Part shown: positions 1 to 7,032 of the stretch, one piece after another
Layout: each line of letters begins with the position of its first letter
How positions within the stretch are numbered: position 1 is the first letter of the stretch
Assembly (NCBI GenBank): GCA_045546255.1
Contig: JAZQCK010000076.1
Coordinates: forward strand, 1-29,788
From: RGIG5612 sp045546255
Lineage (GTDB): Bacteria > Bacillota > Clostridia > Lachnospirales > Lachnospiraceae
Direction of reading: 5' to 3'
DNA: 29,788 bases
Made by a program: the position numbers and the translations under genes
The notes under the pieces: generated by a model
What the model was told of the DNA's origin: nothing
What the model saw: the letters and a program-made list of their open reading frames with translations, nothing else
Databases searched by the model: none

Positions 1-165
1 AGCAAATGACTTGTTTTGATCGTTTACGCTCAAAGAAAACTTTGGCTAAACATCCGTTTTTTTCACTTCACTGAAGTGTTCGCTTATTTGAAATTTATAA
101 GAAATTTCAGGGATGGTTATACTATTCAATTATCAAGGTTCTTAAGCGCCGTCTTGAGCGACAGC
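1..165 (-). other. Probable rRNA operon leader (5' external transcribed spacer)
   Basis: This stretch has no ORF and follows a near-consensus promoter. Read on the minus strand it holds a boxA-like antitermination element (122-142, core CCTTGATAATTGAATAG), as found before 16S rRNA in Bacillota, and a small hairpin (CACTTC-ACT-GAAGTG) around 64-80. The start of 16S would lie just outside the window. No 16S sequence itself is visible, so this is inference from promoter strength and leader motifs. Confidence 0.55.
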
Positions 166-171
166 TTTGCT

Positions 172-200
172 ATAATACCACCGTGATTTTGGATTGTCAA
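172..200 (-). promoter_or_regulatory. Strong promoter, probably of an rRNA operon off the left edge
   Basis: On the minus strand a perfect -35 TTGACA (195-200) and a -10 TATTAT (172-177) are separated by exactly 17 nt, with an A/T-rich UP-like stretch upstream (201-240). Transcription would start near 165 and run off the left edge. No ORF lies between the promoter and the edge, and the leader resembles a Firmicutes rRNA leader. The promoter is seen directly; the rRNA assignment is inferred. Confidence 0.75.
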
Positions 201-323
201 CAAACTTTTTAAAGTTTTTATCACTTTTTATGTATCTAAATTTGTGCATTTCCCTCCAAAAGCGAGGTGGACTTTTATCTTACTAAAAAATCTTTCAAAA
301 TTCAATCATTATTTTCAATAATA

Positions 324-356
324 AAAGAGGAAAGCCGCTTTGCGGCTTTCCTCTTT
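324..356 (-). terminator. Intrinsic terminator of enolase
   Basis: A perfect 15-bp stem (arm AAAGAGGAAAGCCGC) with a 3-nt loop lies 45 bp downstream of the enolase stop codon. On the minus strand the arm ends in a short T run (TTTTAT). The flanks are A/T-rich on both sides, so it could act in both directions. It insulates enolase from the strong promoter at 172-200. Confidence 0.88.
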
Positions 357-401
357 CTAAATTGATTCTTAACATTATTTTATTGACACGAAGTCAACTC
401 A

Positions 402-1691
402 TTAGAATGCTCCCATTCCCGGATAAACTGCACTGTCTCCGAGTTCTTCCTCAATGCGAAGCAGCTGGTTGTATTTCGCAACACGTTCGCTTCTGGACGG
501 AGCACCAGTTTTGATCTGTCCTGTATTCAGTGCCACTGCAAGATCTGCGATCGTTGTATCTTCGGTCTCACCAGATCTATGAGAGGTAACTGCAGTATAT
601 CCTGCCTTGTGCGCCATCTTGATTGCTTCTAATGTTTCGGTCACGGTTCCAATCTGATTCAGTTTGATCAGGATGGAGTTTCCGCATCCGCTGTCAATAC
701 CCTTCTTCAGTCTTTCTGTGTTGGTTACAAAAAGATCATCTCCGACAAGCTGAATCTTTCCACCCAGTTTGTCTGTCATGATTTTCCATCCTTCCCAGTC
801 CTCTTCATCCAGACCATCTTCAATGGAAATAATAGGGTATTTCTCGATCAGGCCTTCCCAATGTGCGATCAGTTCTTCTGAAGTGAAATCTTTTCCTGAT
901 TTTGGCTGATGATAGAAGCCTTTTCCTTTTTCGCTCTTCCACTCAGATGCTGCTGCATCCATTGCAAGTCTGAAATCTTTGCCTGGCTCATAGCCTGCGT
1001 CTTTGATTGCCTGAAGGATATGCTCAATCGCATCCTCATCGCTTTCCAGATCCGGAGCAAAACCGCCCTCATCACCAACCGCCGTGGTCTCGCCTTCACT
1101 CTTTAAAAGTTTCTGCAGTGCGTGGAAAACTTCTGCGCACCATCTTAACGCTTCTTTAAAGGAAGGAGCTCCGACCGGCATGATCATGAATTCCTGTGTA
1201 TCAACAGAATTGGAAGCATGTGCGCCACCGTTTAAGATGTTCATCATCGGAACAGGAAGTCTGTTTGCATTGACGCCGCCTAAGAAACGATACAGCGGAA
1301 TATCCAGTGAGATTGCTGCTGCACGAGCGCAGGCAATGGAAACAGCGAGGATCGCATTCGCACCAAGGTTGGATTTATCCTTGGTCCCGTCTGCTTTCAA
1401 CATAGCCGCATCGACTGCATAAAGGTCGCTTGCGTCCATTCCCTCAATTGCTTTTGCAATCACAGTATTGACATTATCAACTGCTTTTAAAACACTCTTT
1501 CCACAGTAATTGGATTTATCTCCATCACGCAGCTCCAGAGCTTCGAACTCTCCTGTCGATGCGCCGCTCGGGGATGCGCCCCTGCCTACGGTGCCATCTG
1601 CCAGATGAACCTCCGCCTCGACCGTCGGATTACCTCTGGAATCTACGATCTGTCTTGCGATTACCTTGTCTATGGTAAGATATTCTCTCAT
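402..1691 (-). CDS. eno: Enolase (2-phosphoglycerate dehydratase)
   Basis: Cytoplasmic glycolytic enzyme that interconverts 2-phosphoglycerate and phosphoenolpyruvate with Mg2+. The 429-residue product matches the usual length of about 430. It has the N-terminal DSRGNPTVE motif, the mobile SGAST loop, the GGAHASNSVDTQEFM segment near residue 155, the metal-binding VGDEGGFAP and SIEDGLDEEDWEGW regions, and the signature SHRSGETEDTTIADLAVA near residue 370. The ATG at 1691 is chosen over an in-frame TTG at 1706 because GGAGGAGGG lies just before it and the TTG falls at the edge of that ribosome binding site. The gene is monocistronic, with its own promoter and a strong terminator. Confidence 0.98.
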   Translation of the reverse strand: MREYLTIDKVIARQIVDSRGNPTVEAEVHLADGTVGRGASPSGASTGEFEALELRDGDKSNYCGKSVLKAVDNVNTVIAKAIEGMDASDLYAVDAAMLKADGTKDKSNLGANAILAVSIACARAAAISLDIPLYRFLGGVNANRLPVPMMNILNGGAHASNSVDTQEFMIMPVGAPSFKEALRWCAEVFHALQKLLKSEGETTAVGDEGGFAPDLESDEDAIEHILQAIKDAGYEPGKDFRLAMDAAASEWKSEKGKGFYHQPKSGKDFTSEELIAHWEGLIEKYPIISIEDGLDEEDWEGWKIMTDKLGGKIQLVGDDLFVTNTERLKKGIDSGCGNSILIKLNQIGTVTETLEAIKMAHKAGYTAVTSHRSGETEDTTIADLAVALNTGQIKTGAPSRSERVAKYNQLLRIEEELGDSAVYPGMGAF

Positions 1692-1720
1692 GTTGCCCTC
1701 CTCCAAAAATTATTTCTTAT

Positions 1721-1751
1721 ATTTTACCACACGCACTATAAGATTTGTCAG
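1721..1751 (-). promoter_or_regulatory. Probable enolase promoter
   Basis: On the minus strand -35 CTGACA (1746-1751) and -10 TAAAAT (1721-1726) are separated by 19 nt, about 30 bp upstream of the enolase ATG. The spacer is longer than ideal. Position and box matches support it, but no experiment does. Confidence 0.5.
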
Positions 1752-1841
1752 AAAGTTTTAAAAACCTCAGAACGCCGGCAAAACGCGCAGATGTATCACA
1801 ATAATACAAGATTGAGATACCAATTCTGTATTTTTGAACCA

Positions 1842-1870
1842 TTGCCTATCAAGAGGCGATTCTATATATT
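1842..1870 (+). promoter_or_regulatory. Possible promoter of the first MATE gene
   Basis: TTGCCT (1842-1847) and TATATT (1865-1870) have 17-nt spacing, about 55 bp before the MATE start codon. The -35 matches only partly. An overlapping TTGAAC at 1834 is an alternative. Confidence 0.4.
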
Positions 1871-1924
1871 AATATAAAGAGTATCTGTCCGTTTTTCGGC
1901 CTGCTAAAGAAAGATGAATGAGAA

Positions 1925-3268
1925 ATGAAATCAAAAACTATGACAGAGGGCGCTTCGTGGAAACACATCCTTCGTTTTGCCCTTCCGGTGCTTGCCGGTG
2001 CAGTCCTCCAACAGTTATATAATACAGTCGATGCCATCATCGTTGGTAATTATGCCGGAGAGGCATCGCTTTCCGCAATTGGCACAACCGGCAGTTTTGT
2101 GTTTTTCTTTCTTGCGTTCGCCATGGGCCTCTCTTCCGGAAACGGAGTCGTGATCGCCCAGCATTATGGGGCCGATGACCGAAAGATGGTCCGCGAACAT
2201 GCTTCCACCGGTATTCTTCTATTAGTCGGTGTTGGCATTCTTGTAGCAATTATCAGTATTTTCGTTGCCAGACCTGCCTATGCTTATCTGATTCATGTGC
2301 CATCTGATATTATTGATAAAACAGTCCTCTATTTCCGAATCTATGCAGTCGGGCTCATTTTTCAGTTTGGGTATAACAGTTTTGCTGCGATCCTGCGTTC
2401 TGTCGGAGACAGTGCTGCCACGCTTTATTTTCTGCTGATCGCTTCTGTGATGAACATTGGGCTCGACCTTCTGTTTGTTGCCGTCTTCCATTGGGACGTT
2501 GCCGGTGCGGCAGTGGCGACAGTGATATCCCAGCTTGCCTCCTTCATTGCTGCCTATATCTACATGATAAAGAAATATCCGATTTTCCGATTTAAGATAA
2601 AGGAGTTTACCTGGAATGGCGCACATGCACTAAAGTCATGCAAGGTTGGTTTTCCAATCGCGCTGCAGCTTATGATCGTATCGATCGGCATCACCGCAAT
2701 CCAGCGCGCGGTAAATGAATTCGGGCAGACTATGATGGCGTCTTATACTGCAGGGCATCGTATTGAAATGTATCTGGGACTTCCTGCAAATGCTTTCATG
2801 ACAACTATGGCAACTTATACCGGGCAGAATATCGGGGCAGAAAAAATGGACCGCGTCCGGACAGGCGTCTGGCAAAGCGTCCTCTTTTCTTTCAGCATGA
2901 CATTATTTTTCTCTGCTGCCGTATTCATTTTCTCGAAAGATATTGCAGGCCTTTTCGGTCTGAGCGATCAGGCGCTTACATATTGTGAAGCACATCTGCA
3001 GACCGTTGCAATTATCAATATCATTTTATCGCTCTATATCCCACTCTTTGGACTGTTCCAAGGCGCGAACCACAGTGGTTTTCCAACCGTTGTTGCATCT
3101 GTTGCCCTTGGAGTACGTGTCCTGGTCACCTATCTGTTCCGCTATAGTGACTTTCTTGGATATACAGTGATTTGGTGGAACGGAGTCTTTGGTTTTACCA
3201 TGGGACTATTGGTCTCCTGGATCTACTATTTCAGTGGTCGCTGGAAGAAAAATGTCTCCCTCCGCTAG
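1925..3268 (+). CDS. MATE family multidrug/toxin exporter (first of three)
   Basis: A 447-residue polytopic membrane protein of the MATE superfamily, which exports cationic drugs or metabolites with Na+ or H+ influx. The N-terminal half carries the typical ALPVLAGAVLQQLYNTVDAI segment. The two-bundle pattern repeats at about residue 240 (KVGFPIALQLMIVSIG), for about 12 hydrophobic segments. The length is normal. The start at 1925 has only a weak A/G-rich ribosome binding site; an in-frame ATG five codons later is possible. The 3' end overlaps the end of the convergent radical SAM gene by 38 bp. The substrate cannot be told from sequence. Confidence 0.93.
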   Translation: MKSKTMTEGASWKHILRFALPVLAGAVLQQLYNTVDAIIVGNYAGEASLSAIGTTGSFVFFFLAFAMGLSSGNGVVIAQHYGADDRKMVREHASTGILLLVGVGILVAIISIFVARPAYAYLIHVPSDIIDKTVLYFRIYAVGLIFQFGYNSFAAILRSVGDSAATLYFLLIASVMNIGLDLLFVAVFHWDVAGAAVATVISQLASFIAAYIYMIKKYPIFRFKIKEFTWNGAHALKSCKVGFPIALQLMIVSIGITAIQRAVNEFGQTMMASYTAGHRIEMYLGLPANAFMTTMATYTGQNIGAEKMDRVRTGVWQSVLFSFSMTLFFSAAVFIFSKDIAGLFGLSDQALTYCEAHLQTVAIINIILSLYIPLFGLFQGANHSGFPTVVASVALGVRVLVTYLFRYSDFLGYTVIWWNGVFGFTMGLLVSWIYYFSGRWKKNVSLR

Positions 3269-3905
3269 CACGTCGTTTTTCCAATGCCCGCGGGAGATTA
3301 TAATCGAAGAGGTCAAATTCAGAGAATCCCATTGCCTGTAATTTTTCTATGCTAAGCTGTCTTCGTCTGTCATCGTTATACTCCGGGATCAGAGGAATCC
3401 GGATTTTAGTGATGTCAGCTTTCTCGCGTTGCACTAAGAGTTCCAGATTTTGAAGCAGCCTCTGAGGCTTACGGCCTGTATATGCTTCATAGATTTTCGG
3501 ATCCATATCTTTAATATCGATCAAGAAAAAGTCAATATCATCTATCACTTTCTCCAGCTGTTCCATTGGAACAGAAAGCGAGGACTCCAGGTACAGCCTC
3601 CACTCTTTCGGAGCCTGCTCTTTAAAGGCATGAATAAACTCTGCCTGCAGGAGCGGTTCTCCTCCGCCAAAGACAACCCCTCCCCCTGTTGCCTGGAAAT
3701 ACAAGTCATCGATTGCAACCTCATCTAAGAGTTCCTGAATGGAATATGTCTTAACCGGATTTTCCCTTTCAAAGCACTGCGGATTCAGGCAGTACTTACA
3801 GCGAAGCGGGCAGCCAAAGCCTGCCACCAATGTTGTGACACCTTCGCCGTCCGTCGCCATTCTTAAGCGGTCTATTCCAATCGATTGAAATCTAAGTTCG
3901 TTCAT
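3231..3905 (-). CDS. Radical SAM protein, PFL-activase-like
   Basis: A 224-residue single-domain radical SAM enzyme. The CxxxCxxC cluster (C32, C36, C39; CPLRCKYC) binds the 4Fe-4S cluster that cleaves S-adenosylmethionine, and the GGE motif (FGGGEP, near residue 80) follows. The short length and single cluster resemble pyruvate formate-lyase activases, but no glycyl-radical enzyme gene is nearby. The start is ATG 3905, with GGTGGAG upstream; the longer open frame to 4019 overlaps the preceding gene and has no ribosome binding site. The start codon lies one base after the stop of the upstream Cys-rich gene, so the two are translationally coupled, which suggests the neighbour is its partner or substrate. 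The target is unknown. The 3' end overlaps a convergent MATE gene by 38 bp. Confidence 0.88.
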   Translation of the reverse strand: MNELRFQSIGIDRLRMATDGEGVTTLVAGFGCPLRCKYCLNPQCFERENPVKTYSIQELLDEVAIDDLYFQATGGGVVFGGGEPLLQAEFIHAFKEQAPKEWRLYLESSLSVPMEQLEKVIDDIDFFLIDIKDMDPKIYEAYTGRKPQRLLQNLELLVQREKADITKIRIPLIPEYNDDRRRQLSIEKLQAMGFSEFDLFDYNLPRALEKRRASGGRHFSSSDH

Positions 3906-3906
3906 T

Positions 3907-4371
3907 TCACGACTCCACCCAGACATCTCCGGAAAGCTCAAAGTCATCTGCAGGGATGATTTCATCTCCCGGAACATCCGTATCATTTTCCTGCATCTCC
4001 GGAAGAGCGATTTCTCCATCTAATATCATAATGTCATCTGGATTTGTTTCCGGAGGAACCGTTTCAACGATATCGATTGCTCCCATAAGATCGTCCGGTT
4101 CAGGTCCGCCCTGTCCTAATCCACTCGGCCCACAAGCTGCAAGTCCTGTAACGCAGAGAGCCGAAAGTCCGACCAGCGCGACAGTTTTTCCAATCCGTCT
4201 GCGCATTTCCAATTCTCTTTCCAACTTGCGCACTTCGCTTTCACACCTCGGGCAGGTCCCTTTACACTCTCCTTTATGTCTGCATTCTTCAGTGACCCAT
4301 TCAATTTCGTTTTCTTCGGCAATCTGCTTCCGGATTTCCTTTAATATTTTACACTTATCTTTCCCTTTCAT
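3907..4371 (-). CDS. Cys-rich membrane-anchored protein of unknown function
   Basis: A 154-residue protein I cannot assign to a named family. Residues 1-58 are charged and hold C7, C30, C36, C40 and C43; the last four fit a small metal or Fe-S site (CRHKGECKGTCPRC). After RRRIGK comes one hydrophobic segment (about 62-79) ending in LAAC (C80), which looks like a lipobox but sits too far in for a normal signal peptide. The rest is an acidic, Pro-rich tail with three similar units (about 92-103, 111-122, 141-154) of the form PDD-hydrophobic-x-x-x-G-[DE]-[IV]. The ATG at 4371 is preceded by AGGAG; upstream in-frame Mets lack this. The coupled downstream gene is a radical SAM enzyme. Likely topology, inferred: Cys head inside, tail outside. 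Confidence 0.8.
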   Translation of the reverse strand: MKGKDKCKILKEIRKQIAEENEIEWVTEECRHKGECKGTCPRCESEVRKLERELEMRRRIGKTVALVGLSALCVTGLAACGPSGLGQGGPEPDDLMGAIDIVETVPPETNPDDIMILDGEIALPEMQENDTDVPGDEIIPADDFELSGDVWVES

Positions 4372-4443
4372 ACCAACGCTCCTATTCATTATTATCATTT
4401 TTGTTCTCTTACTTATATAGATACAGCTCAAATGATAAAAACT

Positions 4444-4483
4444 ACAAAAAAATGTCATTTGATTTTCATCAAATGACATTCAC
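4444..4483 (-). terminator. Terminator of the hotdog thioesterase gene
   Basis: A perfect 12-bp inverted repeat (AATGTCATTTGA at 4451-4462, TCAAATGACATT at 4469-4480) with a 6-nt loop is followed on the minus strand by seven T residues. It lies about 75 bp after the thioesterase stop codon. The stem is A/T-rich, so termination may be partial; a role as operator for the downstream Cys-rich gene is an alternative. Confidence 0.65.
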
Positions 4484-4556
4484 ATTTCAAGGATGTAATC
4501 GACATTCTCGGCTATGATATTAAAAGTGGCAATCGTCGGAAAACGAAGTGTCTTAT

Positions 4557-4955
4557 TTAAGAAAGATGAATGCCGCTGACTGTGACCAGCGCCACTTTTA
4601 CGCCCAGATCATCTATAATCGTAATATCTGCGAAGCAGGTCCTTTTTCCGTCTTTAACGACGTTGCATTCTGCCTTCAGCTTTGTTCCTTTTGTCTGGGC
4701 AAGGTAACGGATCTCGCTGGTCAAGGTTGCCGTATATCGTTCCGGTTTATTCGATGCAACTGCAAAAGCAAAATCAGCCAAGGTAAAAAGGGCTCCACCC
4801 ATAACATCGCCAAACAGATTTTTATGATCATCGGTCAGTTCCAATGTACAGCAGGAATAGTTCTCCTTGGCATCTTCGATCACGATGCCGGTCAGTTTCG
4901 TTGCATATTTATCTTCTGAAAAAAAATTTCTAACTTCTTCCAGATTTCTCTCCAT
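4557..4955 (-). CDS. PaaI-type hotdog-fold thioesterase
   Basis: A 132-residue single hotdog-fold protein, expected to hydrolyse acyl-CoA or aryl-CoA thioesters as a tetramer in the cytoplasm. The diagnostic helix motif is FGDVMGGALFTLADFAFA near residues 47-65. The usual HGG is MGG here, a substitution at a position that is often His, while the downstream Asp (LAD) is kept. The second half (TATLTSEIRYLAQTKG) fits the central strands. The start at 4955 has a modest upstream GGAG. It follows the large acetyltransferase-like gene by 54 bp on the same strand and may be cotranscribed. The substrate is unknown. Confidence 0.85.
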   Translation of the reverse strand: MERNLEEVRNFFSEDKYATKLTGIVIEDAKENYSCCTLELTDDHKNLFGDVMGGALFTLADFAFAVASNKPERYTATLTSEIRYLAQTKGTKLKAECNVVKDGKRTCFADITIIDDLGVKVALVTVSGIHLS

Positions 4956-5009
4956 TATTTCTTTCTACTCCATTCGCTAAATATGATTCGTGGTTGTTTA
5001 TACTTTCTG

Positions 5010-6149
5010 TCATTCTTTAATGCTTTTGATATAGCAGCGTCTCCGTTTATGCTGTTCTTTTTCAAACGCTCGCCACTGGCTTAGCACTTTGGAATTGGTT
5101 TCCAGCTGTGGTCCGGTCTCTGCATATTCGATTCCGTTTTTGATACAACTTTTCATGATATGATCGATGATGATCGCATTCACGCCTTTGCTCCGAAGCT
5201 CTGGTCTGACTGCAATCAAAAGAAGATCCACAGCATTATTCTTGTGCAGCGCCTTTAACACACCAATCCAGCCAAATGGGAACAGCCTTCCGTCGCTCTT
5301 TTTCATTGCCTCTGCAACGGATGGACAGCAGACTCCGAAGCCTGCCAGTTTCTCGTTCTCATCCAGAACAAGACAGCAGTAATCCGGATTGATCAACGGA
5401 ATAAACTTATCTGCATACTTTTCGATCTGTTCCTGCGACAGCTCCACGACTCCGTACAGTTCTGCATACGCTAGATTAACCAACTCGAAAAAGTCCTTGA
5501 TATAGGGCTTATATTTGGAGCGTCTGTTCCATTGCACTTTATGATAGCCGCCCCGCTCTGCAACTCTCTTTGCTAATGCATCAATCGCAGCATATATCTT
5601 ATCTGTCTCTTTCGGAACTGGAATTTTGTATTCGATCCAGTCGATATCTTTCTGATAGCCCAGACGTTTCAAATGCTCATTATAATAAGGCAGATTGTAG
5701 TATGTAATAAACATATTGCGCTTGTCAAAGCCCTCTACCAGCATGCCTTCCCTGTCCAGATCGCAAAAGCCTAAAGGGCCGTGCACTTCATCGCAGCCTT
5801 TTTCCTTTGCCCAATCTTCTACCGCCTGAAACAGCGCGTCCGCCACTTCCGGATCATCAATAAAGTCCGCTTGTGAAAAGCGCATCCGCTTCGTTCCCCA
5901 GATTTCATTCGCCTGATGATTTAAGATCGCGCCGATCCGTCCCACGATCTTGCCTCCGCGGTAAGCCAAAAAGGCCTTTGCTTCACAATATTGAAAAGCA
6001 GGGTTTTTGGCATGATCCCAGTCAGCAAGATCATCCCCGTAAAAAGAAGGGACAAACTGCGGAACATCATGGAACATTTTGTTGGGAACACGAACAAACT
6101 TCCGAAGCTGAGATTTTGTTTTGACTTCTACAATCTGTAAATCGCTCAT
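5010..6149 (-). CDS. Large GNAT-like protein (YghO-type N-acetyltransferase family)
   Basis: A 379-residue cytoplasmic protein with features of the GNAT superfamily spread over two halves. The N-terminal block (LRKFVRVPNKMF...DVPQFVPSF) is typical of the family that contains E. coli YghO. The central GPLGFCDLDREGMLVEGFD and the C-terminal LLLIAVRPELRSKGVNAIIIDH, the latter like an acetyl-CoA-binding loop, support an acyltransferase fold. Reaction and substrate are unknown. The start at 6149 fits the conserved N-terminus but has no Shine-Dalgarno; a -10 box lies only 7 nt upstream, so the transcript may be leaderless. The hotdog thioesterase follows by 54 bp. Confidence 0.8.
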   Translation of the reverse strand: MSDLQIVEVKTKSQLRKFVRVPNKMFHDVPQFVPSFYGDDLADWDHAKNPAFQYCEAKAFLAYRGGKIVGRIGAILNHQANEIWGTKRMRFSQADFIDDPEVADALFQAVEDWAKEKGCDEVHGPLGFCDLDREGMLVEGFDKRNMFITYYNLPYYNEHLKRLGYQKDIDWIEYKIPVPKETDKIYAAIDALAKRVAERGGYHKVQWNRRSKYKPYIKDFFELVNLAYAELYGVVELSQEQIEKYADKFIPLINPDYCCLVLDENEKLAGFGVCCPSVAEAMKKSDGRLFPFGWIGVLKALHKNNAVDLLLIAVRPELRSKGVNAIIIDHIMKSCIKNGIEYAETGPQLETNSKVLSQWRAFEKEQHKRRRCYIKSIKE

Positions 6150-6155
6150 GGACTA

Positions 6156-6184
6156 ATCATACAAGATTTAGCCGGCAAAAACAA
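6156..6184 (-). promoter_or_regulatory. Promoter of the large GNAT gene, possibly leaderless
   Basis: On the minus strand -10 TATGAT (6156-6161) is 6 nt from the ATG at 6149, and a weak -35 TTGTTT (6179-6184) is 17 nt upstream. The predicted transcription start coincides with the A of the start codon, and no ribosome binding site lies between. Confidence 0.5.
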
Positions 6185-6201
6185 TGCATTGCATTTTGTC
6201 C

Positions 6202-6230
6202 TTGCTTTTAAAAAGGAAATCGTGTAAAGT
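6202..6230 (+). promoter_or_regulatory. Promoter of tRNA-Ser
   Basis: TTGCTT (6202-6207) and TAAAGT (6225-6230) are separated by 17 nt, 34 bp before the tRNA 5' end. Confidence 0.55.
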
Positions 6231-6263
6231 ATTGAATGTTCGAAAAATCGAAGCGAGCTTTAT

Positions 6264-6353
6264 GGAGAAGTACCCAAGCTGGCCGAAGGGGCTCCCCTGG
6301 AAAGGGAGTAGGTCGTTAATAGCGGCGCCAGGGTTCAAATCCCTGCTTCTCCG
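6264..6353 (+). tRNA. tRNA-Ser (anticodon GGA)
   Basis: A 90-nt type II tRNA. The acceptor arm GGAGAAG pairs with CTTCTCC, with discriminator G at 6353. The anticodon stem CTCCC/GGGAG encloses loop CTGGAAA, giving anticodon GGA, which reads UCC and UCU. A long variable arm (AGGTCGTTAATAGCGGCGCC region) marks it as serine. The T arm is CAGGG-TTCAAAT-CCCTG. CCA is not encoded. It has its own promoter and terminator and is a single gene. Confidence 0.96.
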
Positions 6354-6360
6354 TTAAACA

Positions 6361-6390
6361 AAAAAACATCCCGATGGGATGTTTTTTTTT
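6361..6390. terminator. Bidirectional terminator of tRNA-Ser and the DJ-1 gene
   Basis: The stem CATCCC-GAT-GGGATG is extended by A6 on the left and T9 on the right. On the plus strand it ends tRNA-Ser; on the minus strand a T7 run follows the stem, so it can also end the converging DJ-1 transcript. Confidence 0.88.
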
Positions 6391-6439
6391 GTCTGAATTT
6401 AAATGGAGGGATTTGAACAAGGAGATCCCTACTTCTTTA

Positions 6440-6997
6440 TTATTTCTGATACAGCAGCCCTGCTTTCACTTCTGCTGCCTTTTCCTCATCTGCTAAGAAT
6501 GCGATCAATGCCAGTGCAAAGTCCATTGCTGTTCCAGGGCCTTTGGATGTAAGGATATTTCCATCACAAACAACATTTCCTTCTGTCCAGACAGCATCTT
6601 TCAGATGCTCTTCCATACCTGCATAAATCGTTGCTTTTTTGCCGCTTAAGATTCCATGTGCCGCAAACACCATCGGTGCTGCACAGATCGCGCCAAGGGG
6701 TCTGTCTTCTGCAGCAAACTGTTTAAGCACATCTGTTAAGGGCTGATAGTTCAAAAGGTTTGTTGTTCCCGGCATGCCGCCCGGAAGAACGATTATTTTG
6801 ACCTCATCAAAATCAATATCTTCAAATACTTTATCTGCGATGATCGCTACTCCATGTGCTCCATCCACCTGTCTTCTTCCGGTGATTGAGGCGGTATAGA
6901 CCGGCAGCTGGGCTCTACGAAGCAGATCGACAGTCGTCAGTGCTTCGACTTCCTCAAATCCTTCAGCCAGCATAACAATAATTTTCTCGCGATTCAT
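6440..6997 (-). CDS. DJ-1/PfpI family protein
   Basis: A 185-residue flavodoxin-like protein of the DJ-1/YajL branch. The nucleophile elbow carries C105 in AICAAPMVFA, and the acidic partner E15/E16 sits in AEGFEEVEAL, as in YajL and DJ-1. The IIVLPGGMPG segment near residue 70 is also characteristic. Family members act as redox-stress proteins or as glyoxalase/deglycase-like enzymes; which applies here is unknown. AAAGGAT precedes the ATG at 6997. It follows the dehydrogenase gene by 35 bp and is likely the last gene of the MATE-SDR-DJ-1 operon, ending at the shared terminator at 6361-6390. Confidence 0.92.
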   Translation of the reverse strand: MNREKIIVMLAEGFEEVEALTTVDLLRRAQLPVYTASITGRRQVDGAHGVAIIADKVFEDIDFDEVKIIVLPGGMPGTTNLLNYQPLTDVLKQFAAEDRPLGAICAAPMVFAAHGILSGKKATIYAGMEEHLKDAVWTEGNVVCDGNILTSKGPGTAMDFALALIAFLADEEKAAEVKAGLLYQK

Positions 6998-7032
6998 AGC
7001 TTATCCTTTCTAATACCCGATCCTTATCTTCT

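Noticed and set aside
1692..1706. TTG start giving enolase five extra residues
   Set aside because: The extra codons are the Shine-Dalgarno GGAGGAGGG itself; the ATG at 1691 is correctly spaced from it.
3906..4019. Longer N-terminus for the PFL-activase-like radical SAM protein
   Set aside because: It overlaps the upstream gene in another frame, lacks a ribosome binding site, and the conserved part starts at the ATG at 3905.
3956..4420. 154-residue open frame on the plus strand opposite the Cys-rich gene
   Set aside because: It has no ribosome binding site, low-complexity Ser/Ile composition, and mirrors a supported gene with a good start and coupled partner.
4428..4480. Three copies of TCAAATGA/TCATTTGA as an operator array
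   Set aside because: Two copies are the arms of a hairpin followed by a T7 run, which a terminator explains; the third is only 8 bp.
5010..6149. Large GNAT-like gene read as GTP cyclohydrolase, as some databases name relatives
   Set aside because: No cyclohydrolase motif is visible; the sequence pattern is of an acetyltransferase-like fold.
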